DNA of 64,000 bases from Anarhynchus alexandrinus (lineage: Eukaryota > Chordata > Aves > Charadriiformes > Charadriidae), in the NCBI GenBank assembly GCA_008711295.1, contig VUYV01000329.1, positions 377,408 to 441,407 of the forward strand. Direction: 5' to 3'. Shown piece after piece: positions 60,953 through 64,000 of the stretch. The notes beneath the pieces are model-generated. The model worked only from the letters and a program-made list of their open reading frames with translations. It ran no database searches and was not told the origin of the DNA. Within the stretch, counting starts at the first letter, position 1, and every line of letters begins with the position of its first letter. The translations under genes were made by a program, and so were the position numbers.

Positions 60953-61000
60953 GAATCATAGAATCATAGAATGGTTTAGGTTGGAAAGGACCTTGAAGAT
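60953..61000 (-). mobile_element. 48-bp CR1 3'-tip stub
   Basis: On the plus strand, two AATCATAG octamers are followed by AATGGTTTAGGTTGGAAAGG and ACCTTGAAGATGA. The match to the CR1 3' end stops abruptly. This is an extremely short 5'-truncated insertion of the same subfamily as the copies at 8022 and 51972. Confidence 0.9.
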
Positions 61001-61914
61001 GACAGAAGTAGGTGCGGATGAGAGGGAAACAAGTGCAGGGTGCTGCCTCTGTTGCCTCGCTGCATTAAACCCCATGTCATATAGCTTTTACTATGTGTGT
61101 TCAGTATATTTCTTCTCCTTTGCCATAGCTTTCATGGCTATGGAACCACCACAAGCTTTGAGTAATTGCATAAATGTTAAACAAGCAGGGTAGGGGTCAC
61201 TGGGTTAATTATTTATCCTATATCCCTCTGGAAAAGGAAAACAACATAAACAACTTTTACTCATCTAAGTGAGGCTGCTACTTGTACGTAAACTGATACA
61301 GCCTCTGCCATTGGTAGGGCTGAGTGGGGTATAGGATCACATGAAAATGAAAAGCTCTAACAGCGAAAGGGAATTGCATGAATCTCATTATCATGAATAC
61401 AGCACTACAGCGGCACTTAACAACACTCATATTTTCTGATGGGAAGATGAACATTTTATCTCATCTGTTTTTAAGTCAGTCTTTTTTTTTTTTTTTCCAA
61501 ACTAGTTAGAAAAAGTGAGTTTACACCCCCCATCCCCCAAAGGTAAAAAGTTAAAGGATATTCTGTTCAAACCAGGCATACTGCTATGGCTGCCTTTCAG
61601 CCCATGTACTATGGTTTTTCATTCTTCACATGAAACCAGGGTAAAACTGTAGTCTAGACATACCTATCATCATTTGCATTTTAACAGAAATGAAAGAGTT
61701 CAGATGTTTTTATTTCAATATTTTAAAAAGTCATCGTCTACTTCAATTGCGCTGAAATTCGGAGCTCCCATGGACGAGCAGGGTAGATTTGCGTCCCAGT
61801 GTTTTCATTAAATGAGCAGGAAGTTCCTGATAAGCAAAGTACAAAATCCCCTCCCCCAGATTTATTTATTTGCTTATTTATTTTTCGGTGTTTGACAGAA
61901 ACTATGGCCATCTA
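61001..61914. other. AT-rich noncoding stretch, nothing specific seen
   Basis: A T-run lies at about 61473-61487, and a TTTA-repeat patch at 61860-61883. No gene recognised. Confidence 0.55.
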
Positions 61915-62440
61915 GCCACGCCTCGAGAGCGGGGCAGAACTTGCCCTGAGCCCTGCCGCGGCCAGGAACCAGCAGCAGACTGGAAGCCAGTGGCTTGATT
62001 TCACGTGGCCAAAAATCTGAGCCTGCCCCAGATGGTCTCATGTCCGGAGGCTTACCCCGTTCCCACCTGATACCTCCTACCTTCAGAGGGAATCAACACT
62101 GAAAGCAGCTTTCTAAAAAAGGATAAGTGGTCTCAGTAGGTGGGAGCCGAGCCTGGAAACAGATGGGCAGTCAGGGCAGCCAAGGAGCTTTGTCGCCCGC
62201 TGGTTTTCGCGTGGCGCCAGGTGACTCCGAGGGACGCGCAACAGCTGCTGAGCCTCATCCTTCCGCATCTCCCCACCAGCCAGCATCAAACTGCATCCAA
62301 ATACTGACAGGAATCCTGAAAGGGAAAAGGGATAACAAGCATCTGCCTGAGGCCCCGGTTTTGGGTACGGTGCGGGAAAATGTAGTCTAAGCACATGGTA
62401 ACCCTCGGAAGGCACTCTGTTTTAACAAGAAAAGCAAGCG
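61915..62440. promoter_or_regulatory. CpG-enriched segment (candidate promoter)
   Basis: I count about 22 CpG in roughly 550 bp, densest at 62190-62270 (TTTTCGCGTGGCGCC, GGGACGCGCAAC). It is not explained by any repeat family I know. It leads directly into a GA-rich segment ending in a splice-donor-like site (62455-62620). The pairing resembles a weak CpG promoter with a 5' exon on the plus strand. No TATA box or coding start is evident. Chance frames on both strands lack domains. Confidence 0.38.
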
Positions 62441-62454
62441 GTGTGTTTACCTGT

Positions 62455-62620
62455 GAAGACATTTGGAAGGATTGAAGGAGGATTAAGAGGGAAGTAGCAG
62501 GGGAAAAGTAGTTTGGATTGCTAGAAAGGAGGAGGGATGGGGAGGGCTGAGTAGTAGGGGAGAGAGGAGGGAAAAGAAGCTGCTGAGCAGTACGAGCAGC
62601 GGAAGGAGTTAGAGGTAGGT
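62455..62620 (+). other. GA-rich segment ending in a splice-donor-like site
   Basis: Strongly purine-rich on the plus strand, with GGAGGAGGGATGGGGAGGG-type words, and then AGAG|GTAGGT at 62611-62620, which fits a vertebrate 5' splice site. It could be an untranslated or noncoding first exon linked to the CpG-enriched sequence just upstream. Equally it could be purine-rich simple sequence with a chance GTAGGT. Confidence 0.25.
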
Positions 62621-64000
62621 ATCATCTGTCTGAATCCCATCTATCTCCATTTTTGCTCTGGAATATGTGTAGTCTGTTCCCCTGATGTGTTTATTGCCTC
62701 CCTTGTTGTTGTTTGGTATGAGCTTCAGATACAGGCGGGTAATATAATTTTACAAGAGGAGAATCTCTCTTCCCAGGCCCCTGGTGTGGAGTTACTGGTG
62801 AGGCTCGTCAGGGGGGGACATGGAGGATTGGGATGCAAGGGGGAAAGCAGACCACTTTGAGTCCTGTAGGAGAGTACAAAAGGACGTTTTAGCCTTTTTG
62901 TTTGGTCCTAATCAGTATCTTACTGGGTTGTGTCTTCTGAGAAATCTTTCTACAGCTTGTATTCAACCCTTGCTTGCTAGTTTTAGTTTACAACTTGTAG
63001 ATTTCATGCATCAAAACTGGTACCCACAGAAAATCTTGCCCGTCTATGTTAACTCCATCAGGGCAGATTTCATATCTTCAAAGATGGATGCCTCAGTTCC
63101 AAAATAAACTCTTGCGTTAGAGAGCTTTAAACGTAGCGGAAGGTTTATTCAAAGCTACTATGTGTAATGCAGTGCTAGGGACGAAAAAAAGGCTTAAAGG
63201 CTTAAAACTACTCTTTGTGTGACTGATTGCCAATGGCCCCAGCTGAAATAAAGTAATCAATAAATATACATACTAATTTTGAAGTTTAATATACTCTTGT
63301 GTTCACACTCTATTTTCAACATGCGGTGCATTAAAGGAGAAAAGTCTAAAGCTGTACTTAGCCTGATCTATTGTTGGTGACAACAATGAAATGAAAATCT
63401 TCAGTAGGTGTATTATATACTTTGGAGGTTAATAATTACTCAGTACTCATTCTGTAAAGTAGTCGATAAAGATTTTTCTCTATTTTTTTATTTGTTTTGG
63501 ACTGCTAGTTTATAGGGTCCTTTCTCTATACCCACTCTGAACACATTTAGGCACATAGTATCTGGTATTTTCAATACTGTCGGGCAGGTAGGTAGGCGTA
63601 TAAAATGGAGTACCATAGTATGAGTAATTTCTACCCACAAGTAAATTTGGGTCTCAAAATTGCATTTGTAAGCCTATAAGCCATTTTCCTTTTAAAATAT
63701 GGTTGAATTTCATGAAATACGTTTGTAATTGTGCCCCCAAGCATGCATAACTTGTTGCTCTGTTCTGGAAACTCCAAGAAAAAAAAAAAATCCTTTCAAT
63801 TGACCAAGTATGTGAAGTTATGTTAGAATGAAGCCCTGCTGAGACCTAATCTATCCAGGCTCCTTTCAGTGTAGTGCAAAGAACCGCAGCGTACTCGCAG
63901 ATAAGCAGGATCCCACTGTGATTTTCTAGGACTCTGAAAATAGATGAGTCTGTACCTCTGAAATTTACATTATTGGAACGTACAGAAGCAGGGGTTGATT
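62621..64000. other. Noncoding stretch, no gene recognised
   Basis: A 95-codon frame at 62820-63107 starts soon after the GA-rich block but shows no domain. The remainder is AT-rich, with an A-run near 63780. No transposon recognised. Confidence 0.5.

Noticed and set aside
62820..63107. 95-codon frame downstream of the CpG/GA-rich block
   Set aside because: No recognisable protein. Its position after a promoter-like block is suggestive but not enough to call a gene.
1..64000. tRNA, rRNA, snRNA genes and CRISPR arrays
   Set aside because: No B-box-like GGTTCGAATCC context, no snRNA-type 5' ends and no regularly spaced repeats were seen; the DNA is vertebrate nuclear, so CRISPR is not expected.

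Overview
The window is AT-rich vertebrate nuclear DNA, almost certainly from a bird. Two things point there. Several CR1 LINE fragments end in the characteristic ATTCTATG-type 3' octamers, and there is one ERV-type LTR of a form I recall as common in avian (probably neoavian) genomes. Interspersed-repeat density is low, as is usual for birds. I found no protein-coding gene, no convincing coding exon, and no tRNA, rRNA or snRNA. The longest open frames (about 150 codons) lie in LTR repeats or in unremarkable sequence and look like chance. The window reads as a gene desert, a large intron or an intergenic block.

Layout. 0-8 kb: plain AT-rich sequence, an ancient MIR/L2-like relic near 6.0 kb, and two minus-strand CR1 3' ends at 7.8-8.2 kb. 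8-31 kb: AT-rich, with no transposon I can recognise. It contains a degenerate repeat-like block (11.9-12.2 kb), an inverted repeat (14.6 kb), and enhancer-like stretches at 9.3, 16.2, 20.7 and 25.4 kb. It also has assembly defects at 23.80 and 28.20 kb. 31-45 kb: an old diverged CR1 (31.8 kb), a GC-box/NF-kB-like site (33.7 kb) and an E-box/homeodomain cluster (41.8 kb). 45-53 kb: a truncated minus-strand LTR with internal ~40-bp repeats (45.8-46.35 kb), a CpG-rich island-like segment (50.06-50.43 kb) next to a TAAT-rich enhancer-like block, and the largest CR1 (51.97-52.72 kb), which carries a broken reverse-transcriptase C-terminus. 53-64 kb: two adjacent plus-strand CR1 tails (58.55-59.15 kb), a 48-bp CR1 stub (60.95 kb), and a second CpG-enriched segment followed by a GA-rich stretch ending in a splice-donor-like site (61.9-62.6 kb).

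If the window does something, it is probably long-range regulation or noncoding transcription. The best leads are the 50.06-50.72 kb CpG-rich/homeobox-motif pair, the 61.9-62.6 kb promoter-like block, the paired PBX/MEIS sites at 25.43 kb and the E-box cluster at 41.8 kb. None can be proved without cross-species alignment or expression data. I see no evidence of a new coding system.
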